This document shows, piece after piece, positions 18,801 to 25,473 of a stretch of DNA of 64,000 nt. The DNA comes from Leptospira broomii serovar Hurstbridge str. 5399 (GTDB lineage Bacteria > Spirochaetota > Leptospiria > Leptospirales > Leptospiraceae): positions 2,212,001 through 2,276,000 of the forward strand of contig NZ_AHMO02000008.1 of the NCBI RefSeq assembly GCF_000243715.2. The letters are read 5' to 3'. Below the pieces are notes generated by a model. That model was not told the origin of the DNA and did no database searches. It was given only the letters and a program-made list of their open reading frames with translations. Positions within the stretch are counted from its first letter, which is position 1. Each line of letters begins with the position of its first letter. Position numbers and translations under genes: made by a program.

Positions 18801-19650
18801 TTTAATATTAAAAATATCGGATTTACAGAAAGGATTGGCTGTAGCTATAGATATTTATACTAGTTTGATGAAAAATGAACAACTCAATGCTGACCCGCAA
18901 TTGAGAATGATCGGTGAAATCTTGTTAGTAAAAATCAAATTTGAAGACAAGCATGAATTTGACAAATGTGCTTTTACAACAATAGTTGAATACAGTTTAT
19001 CTGGCAAGAATGCCCAAGAAATAGCAGATATGCTATGCAAAAGAATTTTCATGGCCTTATTGAAAAAGAAAGTTTCATACGAATATTGCGATCGAACTCT
19101 AAGACTCATAGCAGAAAAACATCCAGTAATATTCATTCAGAATTTTGCAAACGAAAATCAAATACTTAACGAAAGAATGCATCGATATTTTCTTCGTCCT
19201 TGGATTAATAATCCCTTTTCTTCAATTGATCCGCAGCAGTTACTCGATTGGTGTTCGGTAAATGTATCAGTGAGGGTCTTGATTCTTGCTGAATTAATTT
19301 GTCCGTATACTATGAATGAAGATAAGAAAGAATTACGATGGACTAACCTTTCTTTATCTCTCTTAGAATTAGCGCCAGATCCGGTTATTTTGTTAAATAA
19401 ATATACAAAGTTTTTTAATTCCTATTATTGTTTGAAATTGAAAGATGAGAACTTATCCGACTGCATGCAAAAAAGATTAACATTAATTTCGCAATTAAAG
19501 CGAAGCTATAATGGTGCGATATCTGACTGGTCTATCCGTGCTGAGTCAATATATGAACGGTTAATACAAAAGAAAAAGGAGGAAGAAAGAGTAAGGAAAG
19601 AAATTAACAATATAAGATTTCATGGATTCGAATCGGACTATGAATATTGA
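15841..19650 (+). CDS. Avs-like defence protein: PD-(D/E)xK nuclease fused to STAND NTPase
   Basis: A 1269-residue protein. The N-terminal ~190 residues look like an Mrr/PD-(D/E)xK nuclease: SPDGGIDVRT (about 50-59) then QATCFQIKKSK (about 72-82) give the D...QxK pattern. A P-loop NTPase follows, with LAGLSGVGKTRLL (Walker A, about 238) and FILIIDNC (Walker B, about 295). The remaining ~850 residues are helical with no clear motif, like the sensor repeats of STAND proteins. Avs and related proteins sense phage proteins with the C-terminus, oligomerise and cleave DNA. The gene stands alone beside mobile elements. GTG at 15841 or ATG at 15850 may start it. The Avs subtype cannot be decided by eye. 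Confidence 0.7.
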   Translation: MLDMLEITSKDIGFLNGEDLRELVGLLCEAEMLQRGISTVGITWGGKQNSPDGGIDVRTNILLENFTNEYIPRQATCFQIKKSKMPPSSIKKEMSSTGILRESIKELAKESGAYIIVSGSDFLTDSDLKKRLTEMHDTVSGLEFYENLKLDFYDQGRLASWVRSHPSIVLWVRNKMGRPMQGWKPFDNWSNSPGGIDEEFLIDDRIRINYSNRIEMTAIEGINSIRKLLITPRSTLRLAGLSGVGKTRLLTALFDERIGARPLNRLQVYYTDLGDEPEPTPLQFLNQLISFKLPFILIIDNCPSDLHKKLASNFAALEILGSLITVEYDIREDLPEDTDVYKLEPVSVNLIEKLLSNRFVYINPVNIRNIAEFSGGNARMAIALAKTIDKDKIAELSDENLFERLFYQRNHRNSNLLKSAEVCSLVYSFDSRTAKQKNIELALLSKLANKSVNELFEDIAELKRRDLIQQRNIWKAVLPQAIANKLALRALESIPVEYLLEVFENGGSKRLLISFSRRLNYLHESEIAFAIVKKWFSPNGFFYPLNSLSRLNSLKLEILINIAPIAPSLTLEAIEEMASEKLEYNYLSTLPYRFYRLLDLLKSIAYDSELFERCAYLLYRFTLIEDDHFGEGGNASTFLDSLFYLEYSGTHAHPIQKLNFIKRLFSTNDFGDHYIGNSLLSRALMTGNSANLHSHFGFGARVRDYGYSPKNRDDVEFWYKLFLDFAILIAKSTLLISEKVKKTLACRFEDLWNEGLIGEEMEFEIIKISNILFWSDIWISVYSMLGKSRNEIPTESFTRLLKLEISLRPVNLADQIQIFLPSDKRLFLNVNEKKFFDQQAETIGRLASAEERILKQFLSRLSTRNDFELYHFGIGVANGCLNPIVTWKLLCKWFAIRKRAKFEVLCGFLHCLSKNNLPLVNSILDEFLSTKWSYDIYPFLQFAISLDENGVKRLKAFLDTGNVRPESLLGLKEKIGDPISNINAISDLILKISDLQKGLAVAIDIYTSLMKNEQLNADPQLRMIGEILLVKIKFEDKHEFDKCAFTTIVEYSLSGKNAQEIADMLCKRIFMALLKKKVSYEYCDRTLRLIAEKHPVIFIQNFANENQILNERMHRYFLRPWINNPFSSIDPQQLLDWCSVNVSVRVLILAELICPYTMNEDKKELRWTNLSLSLLELAPDPVILLNKYTKFFNSYYCLKLKDENLSDCMQKRLTLISQLKRSYNGAISDWSIRAESIYERLIQKKKEEERVRKEINNIRFHGFESDYEY

Positions 19651-19657
19651 AATCTCC

Positions 19658-19774
19658 TTAAAGATCATCTTTCTTTCCTAAAGCTGTTTCATAATAGATA
19701 ATTAGAGATTCGAGGATCTTTTTAAATTTCTCGATTCCTATCGGATCGATTGCTTTCCAGGTGTTTATTTGCAT
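19658..19774 (-). pseudogene. Truncated homolog of the recombinase-linked small protein
   Basis: Thirty-eight codons beginning MQINTWKAIDPIGIEKFKKI. The part WKAIDPIGIEKFKKILESL aligns with WKEMDAEGIITFKRILSIL in the 132 aa protein at 28318-28716. Both genes lie just downstream of an XerC/D-like recombinase. The reading frame ends after ALGKKDDL, eight bases from the stop of the Avs-like gene, so the C-terminal two thirds are missing. Confidence 0.55.
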
Positions 19775-19800
19775 GTCACGCAGCAGAAGCTTAGAAAAAA

Positions 19801-20474
19801 TTAATCCCAAGTTAAATGGGCAGGTCCGTCGAAATAAGGTTGAGCGTAAAACTTAGCGGTCGTAATTGGAGAGGAAGGATCTAAGGCTTTTTGAGCAGCT
19901 ATAGATCCCGCTTTCTCCAGAAGCCTTTGCCCCACCGAGTGCCGAATTGCATGAGGATGAACTAACTTCCCTTGGCAAGTTTTCTCATTCCAAGAGTTAA
20001 CGATCCTTTGTAAGCTTCTAGTAGTTAAAAGAGTTCGGGAGGTTTGGTTTCTCTTAGGTCTTGAAAGGAAAAAGTAATCGGATTTAATTTCTATAATCTT
20101 GTGATACTTCTTAATTGCTTTCAGTATTTCATTCGTAAGAACTGCGTATTTTGTTTTACCGCCTTTAGCTGTATACTCGATCAATGTTTCTCCACTGGGT
20201 GAACTTAGGATCCTAGAAAATTGAAGTGATACAGTTTCTTTAGCCTCAATGCAGTTTTACTCTTTAAGAGAAAGAGGGCGCGATTCCGGTAATCCTCTCC
20301 CGTTACGGGCTTAGAAAAGCGACGGGTTAGCTCAGTCATTGCTACATCTGTAAGACTTTTACCAAAAGCTGAAGTCGTCGAATGAGGATCTCTTGGACCC
20401 CTATCTCGATTTCGTTTTTTAGAATTGATATCGATTATTTTTGCTGAATAACCCAAGTTGAATATCCTCTTCAA
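19801..20474 (-). pseudogene. Frameshifted XerC/D-like tyrosine recombinase
   Basis: Two open pieces (20205-20474 and 19801-20184) together match the intact recombinase at 28792-29454. The first piece goes out of frame after KSKTAL. Adding one base near 20,245 restores the box I arginine region and the reading ...SPSGETLIEY into the second piece. The second piece keeps HAIRHSVGQRLL (box II) and KFYAQPYFDG (likely catalytic Tyr). The single deletion makes the gene inactive unless frameshifting occurs. It lies next to a truncated copy of the same partner gene found at the intact locus. Confidence 0.8.
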
Positions 20475-20543
20475 AATATACTATATAGATTGAACTGTCA
20501 GGAAAAATATTGTTGAATTTCAGGGGAGCGTGACGGAATCTTA

Positions 20544-20570
20544 TGTCCGAGTTTATCGAATTCTCGGACA
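20544..20570. repeat. Inverted repeat beside the broken recombinase
   Basis: TGTCCGAG (20544-20551), 11 bases, CTCGGACA (20563-20570). Two eight-base arms around a short core resemble a tyrosine-recombinase core site, and the recombinase start is 70 bases away. It could equally be an operator for the gene at 20653. Confidence 0.35.
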
Positions 20571-20652
20571 TTGAAGATGAGATACTAGAGAGGAGTATTT
20601 GGATTAGTACGGACTAATAAATTGTCCCTGGTATATCGGATATAAGTAGGAA

Positions 20653-21498
20653 ATGAATTTAATCAGGACATTATTCAATTCGAAAGAGTTCTCTATTAAG
20701 TTTCCTGCCTACTATGACAATAGAGAACTTCTTTTATCTCTAATAGAGAATGTTTTCGATTACCTACCGGATTCCGAAAATAAGATCGCCAATCAATCCT
20801 TGGATCAGATTCATTCGTTTCTATGGGAGATTCAACTAATGCATCTTCTGAAATATCAAGGATATGAACTTCAACGAGGAGGATTAGAAGGTCCCGATAT
20901 AATATGTAAGAAAGATGGAAAAACATTTTTAATAGAATGTATGTTAGTTGAAAACTGGGAAAAAGGAGGCCGAGGAAACGCTTACTATTCTTCCCATGAA
21001 GAAGATAAAATACTAAAATATACTGGTGCGATCGTAGAAAAAGGAAAGCAATTTGAGAAGTGGTCGGAGAAAAAACTTATTCCCGCCAATTCAATTCGTA
21101 TTATCGCGATTGGAGGAGCCTTGCAAAGCTTATCGGATATTCACACAGGAATACCCGATATTGTAAAATCTGTCTATCCAATTGGAAATTCATACTATTC
21201 AGTTCCACTTGATGGCCCGGAAAGATATCTTGTAAATCATGAACCGAGAAATCGAATAATTAAAGTGAGCGGGGCGGAGATTCCTACCGACTTGTTTTTA
21301 AAAGAGAAATTTCAGAATATTTCAGGATTAATCTATAATCCATATTCTATTTTGCAAAGAGACGTATCTGAAGGAAAGGGGTATATTGTTGTTTCTAACC
21401 ATGGTGCAGAAGAATCAATTCCAATAAATCTTATAATCGGTTCTCTATTTTATTATATTGATGACAAAGGAAATTTGCGACATAAATCGGTTGAATAG
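20653..21498 (+). CDS. Unknown protein with a PD-(D/E)xK-like nuclease motif
   Basis: A 281-residue protein, not recognised by name. LWEIQLMHLLKYQGYELQRG then GPDIICKKDGKTFLIECM resembles the helix-strand core of PD-(D/E)xK nucleases (an N-terminal helix Glu, Asp, then E-x-x in place of E-x-K). The usual Lys after the second acid is not obvious, so activity is uncertain. The C-terminal half has no recognisable motif. It lies between the Avs-like gene and mobile-element relics, and a small open frame starts two bases after its stop. A restriction- or defence-related role is inference. Confidence 0.5.
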   Translation: MNLIRTLFNSKEFSIKFPAYYDNRELLLSLIENVFDYLPDSENKIANQSLDQIHSFLWEIQLMHLLKYQGYELQRGGLEGPDIICKKDGKTFLIECMLVENWEKGGRGNAYYSSHEEDKILKYTGAIVEKGKQFEKWSEKKLIPANSIRIIAIGGALQSLSDIHTGIPDIVKSVYPIGNSYYSVPLDGPERYLVNHEPRNRIIKVSGAEIPTDLFLKEKFQNISGLIYNPYSILQRDVSEGKGYIVVSNHGAEESIPINLIIGSLFYYIDDKGNLRHKSVE

Positions 21499-21500
21499 AT

Positions 21501-21668
21501 TTGAAGAATGATAGCAATTATTTAATCAATGAATATGCTAAAATAATTAAAAAAGAAATGAATGAGACTCACCTTAAGCAAATTATAAATATTGAAAGTA
21601 AGCTTGTGAATCCATTAAGAATTAATAAAGATTTATTAGGCAGAAAACGTCCCGCGATAACGTTCTAA
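21501..21668 (+). pseudogene. Small downstream gene cut by an IS256-type end
   Basis: From TTG at 21501, two bases after the preceding stop, 55 codons read as a helical protein (LINEYAKIIKKEMNETHLKQ...). The last codons (AITF) fall in the end of the IS256-type relic (GATAACGTTCTAA). The gene probably continued and was interrupted by the element. No function can be proposed; there is no strong ribosome site. Confidence 0.35.
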
Positions 21669-21899
21669 TTTTTTCGCACATTTAGAGATAAAAAGAAAGG
21701 CTCTCCTAACCTACCTAAGATTGTGACCAAACAATTTTCAAGAAGAGGAGAACCCCCCATGAGGGCAGAAGAAGATAAAAGCCATCTGAAAGTAATCCAA
21801 GTTCATGAGATCCAACTCAAGAAGGACTTGAGTGAACTCTTAAGAGGTTCAGTCGAAGAAACGTTGAATGATCTATTGGATGTGTCAGATCTTGTCTAA
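21656..21899 (+). mobile_element. Relic of an IS256-type insertion sequence (left end and transposase N-terminus)
   Basis: The leader contains GATAACGTTCTAA, GGCTCTCCTAACC and GATTGTGACCAAACAAT. AGAGGAG then precedes an ATG at 21759. The 46 codons encode MRAEEDKSHLKVIQVHEIQL, then SVEETLNDLL, the N-terminus of IS256/mutator transposases, and end abruptly at 21899. The rest of the element is gone. A similar leader lies inverted at 31129-31199. Confidence 0.7.
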
Positions 21900-21906
21900 T
21901 GTTTTA

Positions 21907-22125
21907 TTATACGTCCAATAGATCTTTCGGCTTTACTTTCAGTCTTTTTGAAAGTTTAAAAATAGAGCGCACCGAAGGATGCGACTGACCATTCTCTATA
22001 TCTTGAACGGTTCGATATGAAATAGCGTATTCTCCTTCCTCCATCGCTTCTTGAGTAATTCCACGAGAAATACGGGTTTCTTTTATTTTTTGTCCAACCT
22101 TCCGAATAAATTCCTCGTATTCCAC
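21907..22125 (-). CDS. XRE-family transcriptional regulator
   Basis: A 72-residue helix-turn-helix protein: VGQKIKETRISRGITQEAM, then YRTVQDIENGQSHPSVRSI, the full XRE fold. The frame is open to a GTG at 22164, but that lies inside a palindromic operator. The GTG at 22125 (EYEEFIRK) is a better start. Two matching palindromes (22161-22209) lie between it and the divergent lipoprotein gene, so it probably represses itself and perhaps that gene. Confidence 0.75.
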   Translation of the reverse strand: MEYEEFIRKVGQKIKETRISRGITQEAMEEGEYAISYRTVQDIENGQSHPSVRSIFKLSKRLKVKPKDLLDV

Positions 22126-22160
22126 GCACAAAATTATGTGCTTTTTGAAACAAATATAAC

Positions 22161-22209
22161 ACACGAAAATTCGTGTAGACGGAATTTGGGCCTACACGGA
22201 AAATCGTGT
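22161..22209. promoter_or_regulatory. Paired operators of the XRE regulator
   Basis: ACACGAAAATTCGTGT (22161-22176) and ACACGGAAAATCGTGT (22194-22209) are near-identical dyads with centres 33 bases apart, about three helical turns, in the divergent intergenic region. The spacing suits cooperative binding of two dimers. Confidence 0.65.
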
Positions 22210-22222
22210 AAAGGTAATATTT

Positions 22223-22672
22223 ATGAGAATTCAATTATTAATATTTTCTGCACTCTTGAGTATATTGTTTTCAAACTGTATAACCTTCTACAAGAGCAAC
22301 TATCAATTTCTTCCCGCCTACGACAAGCCTCCACTAAAGATTCAAATTTCTCCTACTCGGGCAGGGCGCTGGAATGGAGGCTTTGGGCAAACGGACCCTT
22401 CTTATCAAATAGATAATGACTCTAAAGAATTTTATAATTATTTCGAAAAAAATAAGGGGGCTAAATTTGGAATAGAGTTAGATAGATCGTACCCGCATGA
22501 ACCAAGTAACTTTCTACTCGGTGTATTTACAGCGTGCTTAGTAATTCCGTGCTATTTCGAAAACTCGTCTTCTGTAACAGTTCATTATTTTTTAAACGAT
22601 AATCAACAGAATAAAAGTAATGTTTATTCTGGAACCCTGAAGAAAGTCGTTTGGCTTCCTATACTCATTTAA
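22223..22672 (+). CDS. Putative lipoprotein, N-terminal part
   Basis: 149 residues with a lipoprotein signal peptide (MRIQLLIFSALLSILFSNC; Cys19 follows LFSN). It ends at TAA 22670-22672 after KKVVWLPILI. The next open frame (22676) is in the same reading frame and starts one codon later with LLPFGWSDLADI. The hydrophobic run would be continuous if the stop were sense. So this may be the first part of one lipoprotein gene of about 378 codons broken by a nonsense codon. A sequencing error or two real genes are the alternatives. Function unknown. Confidence 0.6.
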   Translation: MRIQLLIFSALLSILFSNCITFYKSNYQFLPAYDKPPLKIQISPTRAGRWNGGFGQTDPSYQIDNDSKEFYNYFEKNKGAKFGIELDRSYPHEPSNFLLGVFTACLVIPCYFENSSSVTVHYFLNDNQQNKSNVYSGTLKKVVWLPILI

Positions 22673-22675
22673 AAT

Positions 22676-23362
22676 TTGCTTCCATTTGGATGGAGCGATT
22701 TAGCGGATATCTACCAGCAAAAAAGTGTCTATGATAAACTTGATGAAGAAATTCCACCGATAGTTCATGCAGAATCTCTTAAATATTTTCCTAATACAGG
22801 TAAGGAGAAAGAAAATATAGAGAATGACAAAGGGGAAAACGAAGCCTGGAAGAAGATAAACAAAAAGTCCATAAAAGCGATCCTCGCATTCCTAAAAGGT
22901 GCAAAATCCGAAAAAGTAATCTCCGAGGCAAATTCATTAAAATCAAACCTGCTAGACCAGAAAGTAAAATCCTTTCTATCTTCCAAATACCCGTTTGCTA
23001 AGAAATATTTCGATTCTATTGTTTATTACCCGGATGGTGAAACTTCGGAAAGTCAGTTCTATCATCTCTTCCGATCCTACATATTAGGAATTAATCCCGA
23101 GACAGGTTTTAAGGCTCTTCCTATCATAAAAGAAAAGGGTGGCGAAGTTGTTTGGTTAATCGCGGACGGGGAAGAAGGGATTTATCTACATTTTAGGCCA
23201 TTCAAGAACAGAATGGTATTATCTAAAATAACTCAAAAGAAGGGACCTTTAGAATTTCCTATAGAAGAAAAATCTTATAATTTTGTAGCGAGCCAATTGT
23301 TTTCGAGTGGATGGAATTTTCCCAATGATGATAATCTAGATATGGGTTTCATCGAGAAGTAA
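22676..23362 (+). CDS. Putative C-terminal part of the interrupted lipoprotein gene
   Basis: 228 residues in the same frame as the preceding gene, one codon after its stop. The first codon is TTG with no ribosome site, which supports a broken single gene. It contains a charged linker (TGKEKENIENDKGENEAW) and a C-terminal domain with no recognised motif. Without reinitiation it would not be made. Function unknown. Confidence 0.55.
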   Translation: MLPFGWSDLADIYQQKSVYDKLDEEIPPIVHAESLKYFPNTGKEKENIENDKGENEAWKKINKKSIKAILAFLKGAKSEKVISEANSLKSNLLDQKVKSFLSSKYPFAKKYFDSIVYYPDGETSESQFYHLFRSYILGINPETGFKALPIIKEKGGEVVWLIADGEEGIYLHFRPFKNRMVLSKITQKKGPLEFPIEEKSYNFVASQLFSSGWNFPNDDNLDMGFIEK

Positions 23363-23403
23363 CTACTCGGAACTTAACGGATTCAAATGAAAGAAGGCTC
23401 TAT

Positions 23404-23595
23404 ATGGCAGTGCAAGAATTAAGAGATAAACACAACAAACTTCTCGGAAAGATAAAAGAGCTTAGTGGCGGCAAGTTGGAGCTAAGGGATTCCCATAACA
23501 GCCTGAAAGGCACCTACGATCCTAAAAGAAACGAAACCAGAGACGCTCGTAATAGCCTAGTAGGCAAAGGCAATTTGTTAACTTCCCTTCTTTAA
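23404..23595 (+). CDS. Small repeat protein of the '4-fold beta flower' type
   Basis: 63 residues built of three similar units: ELRDKHNKLLGKI, ELRDSHNSLKGTYD and ETRDARNSLVGKG, each with the RD..N.L.G pattern. This resembles small beta-flower domains, which are often found near effectors and surface proteins. A ribosome site (AAGAAGG) lies eight bases before the ATG. It is followed, seven bases after its stop, by the GIY-YIG-like gene, so the two are probably co-transcribed. Confidence 0.5.
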   Translation: MAVQELRDKHNKLLGKIKELSGGKLELRDSHNSLKGTYDPKRNETRDARNSLVGKGNLLTSLL

Positions 23596-23602
23596 AAATA
23601 CG

Positions 23603-24121
23603 ATGGCTAAGATAAAATTCAATCCATCTAAAGAATATCCAATTAACGTTTCCCGGTTAAAAGGAGGTCGTCAAATAACCAAAGAGGATTTGGAGAGTTT
23701 CTGGGCTAAAGTTCCTAAAGAATATAAAGAAGCTATTGGAATCTATATCTTCGGAATGATTATCGCGAGAGGAGTGATTCCAATTTACGTTGGGAAAACT
23801 CGCCGATCCTTTTTCTCGGAAGTATTTACTGATAGAAACCTCAACACTTACAACGGCGAAATTGTAAAACGAGACCGAGACTATAAGCCCTTTATACAAT
23901 TCTTAGTCTATGAGAAATCAGGTCGGGGAGCAATTAACAGAACTGTTATCAAAAGGGTCGAAAAACATGTAATTACGATGGCTTCTGAGAAGAACCCGAA
24001 TCTCGCGAATACTCAGAATAAGAAAATTGAGTCAAACTTCATAATCACAGGGATTGGTAGCGATGGAAGAGGAGCTAATACCCTTCCGGGAAAATTCTTT
24101 AGAAAAATGATGAACTATTGA
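23603..24121 (+). CDS. GIY-YIG-like nuclease domain protein
   Basis: 172 residues. GIYIFGMIIARG (about residue 46) and IPIYVGKTRR (about residue 61) form the GIY...YVG signature, followed by an Arg on the next helix and a Glu later (RVEKHVITMA), as required for metal-dependent DNA cleavage. The C-terminus is GKFFRKMMNY. It follows the small repeat protein closely. A second copy of its C-terminus survives at 24329-24409. Role may be nuclease effector or mobile-element function; not determined. Confidence 0.6.
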   Translation: MAKIKFNPSKEYPINVSRLKGGRQITKEDLESFWAKVPKEYKEAIGIYIFGMIIARGVIPIYVGKTRRSFFSEVFTDRNLNTYNGEIVKRDRDYKPFIQFLVYEKSGRGAINRTVIKRVEKHVITMASEKNPNLANTQNKKIESNFIITGIGSDGRGANTLPGKFFRKMMNY

Positions 24122-24328
24122 GAAACACCTATAACCCTCCGAAGAATTATCGAAGGGTCTTGGATGTTATTATAAAATCCGATTTGCGCAGATTTCTCCT
24201 CATTCGTATCTTGTTTCTTAAGAATTTTCTCAAGAGATACTAGCTTTTCTTCGTGATTCTTAATTCCGACCTGTGTAAATCCAAATCTCGCCAATCTCCG
24301 GAATATAAAAGACCCCAATAATTTCTTT

Positions 24329-24409
24329 ATATTGGGCTTAGGTAGAGGGCAAGGAAAAGGTGCCCCTACGAAAGCCGGAAAGTTCTTCAGAAAAATGATG
24401 AACTTTTAG
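24329..24409 (+). pseudogene. Remnant of a second GIY-YIG-like gene (C-terminus only)
   Basis: Reads GLGRGQGKGAPTKAGKFFRK then MMNF and stop, matching the end of the protein at 23603-24121 (GIGSDGRGANTLPGKFFRK, MMNY). Only the last ~25 codons remain, about 290 bases after the complete copy. It indicates a tandem array that has decayed. Confidence 0.6.
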
Positions 24410-24483
24410 CTACGAAAGGCACCTTAATTTTCTCCATCTTCGTTTTATTGGCCGCATCAAAAACGACAGATTAGGGTTTCATT

Positions 24484-24825
24484 TTATCCGGCTATGTCGA
24501 AGAAATCGTCTTCAGAAAATTGTATAGTTGTCTTCTCCGCATACTCAAAGCCGAAATTTTTTCGTAGTTTTTCTTTCATCGTTGCTTTATTGAAGGTTTC
24601 TACGAAAATTTTTACCCACTCCTCATCGCCTTGAACCAGGAAAGTACCATTCTTGTATAGATTGAAATTAAATTTTCCGATTTGATCAGTAACTTTAATT
24701 TGATCGAAGGATTTATGCTTAACCCAAGTCCCCGGAACTCCATAGGCGAGGATAAAATTCTTAAACTCGTTAAGATTTCCTTTTACTTTTCCAAACGTGT
24801 GATTGTATAATGATTTAGAGTCCAT
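24484..24825 (-). CDS. Unknown small protein, paralog of the next gene
   Basis: 113 residues, not recognised. NEFKNFILAYGVPGTWVKHK, then YKNGTFLVQGDEEWVKIF match NELKDFIRQLGVPGSWTLCK and NNNKFIISGDRSWVSVL in the protein at 24949-25428. Both have an N-terminal LGxVxGNxxE-like stretch. The fold looks alpha/beta and soluble. The pair lies downstream of the Rep-like gene on the same strand, perhaps as accessory genes of that replicon. Confidence 0.55.
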   Translation of the reverse strand: MDSKSLYNHTFGKVKGNLNEFKNFILAYGVPGTWVKHKSFDQIKVTDQIGKFNFNLYKNGTFLVQGDEEWVKIFVETFNKATMKEKLRKNFGFEYAEKTTIQFSEDDFFDIAG

Positions 24826-24948
24826 AAAGTGGTTCTCCTATTAAATTCGTCTTACTTACCTTGCCATTCAAATTGAAACTAAGAAATTCCGTGCATAATC
24901 GTATAATCGGGATTACGCATGGAATTTAAATTCGAGATTATATCCCGT

Positions 24949-25428
24949 TCAGAATAGCCAATCCTCATAAACAGACCTTGGGGGTTTGCGATTATATCGT
25001 TTATGAGTTACCTTTGATTTCTGTGGAGGAGGTAGTTTAAAGAAGTCTTCAATAGGATCTTCCGCCTTTTCTTCCTCAGGATTGCAAATTGGTTCTTTTT
25101 CGATATCGGGATCAAAGGATATCAAATCCTTTAGCTTATCCTGTAAGTTCGGCTGAAGAAACATTTCTTTCAAGACTGAAACCCAACTTCTATCTCCGCT
25201 AATGATGAACTTATTGTTGTTGGTCAGCCTAAAACAGAAACCCTCATTGTCACTATCACTGTCATAAACGAGGCTTTCGTACCGTTTACAAAGAGTCCAA
25301 CTTCCCGGTACTCCAAGTTGGCGAATGAAATCTTTTAGCTCATTCCGATTTCCAATTACTTCTCCTAACATTGCTAAGTCGTGCGATGACCTATTAAACA
25401 TTGGCAAATTTACTCCATTTTTAAACAT
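24949..25428 (-). CDS. Unknown protein, paralog of the preceding gene
   Basis: 159 residues. The first ~100 match the 113 aa neighbour (see the shared G-V-P-G-[ST]-W and GD..W motifs). A charged C-terminal tail follows, first acidic (EEEKAEDPIEDFF), then basic (KSKVTHKRYNRKPPRS). The tail suggests nucleic-acid or protein binding. It lies 45 bases downstream of the Rep-like gene on the same strand. No function can be assigned. Confidence 0.55.
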   Translation of the reverse strand: MFKNGVNLPMFNRSSHDLAMLGEVIGNRNELKDFIRQLGVPGSWTLCKRYESLVYDSDSDNEGFCFRLTNNNKFIISGDRSWVSVLKEMFLQPNLQDKLKDLISFDPDIEKEPICNPEEEKAEDPIEDFFKLPPPQKSKVTHKRYNRKPPRSVYEDWLF

Positions 25429-25473
25429 TCAAAATTCTTTCAGTTATTCAATCGGATCTTATTTCTAACTACC

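Noticed and set aside
24115..24318. 67-codon minus-strand frame after the GIY-YIG gene
   Set aside because: Lies between a gene and its duplicated remnant, overlaps the stop and shows no family pattern.
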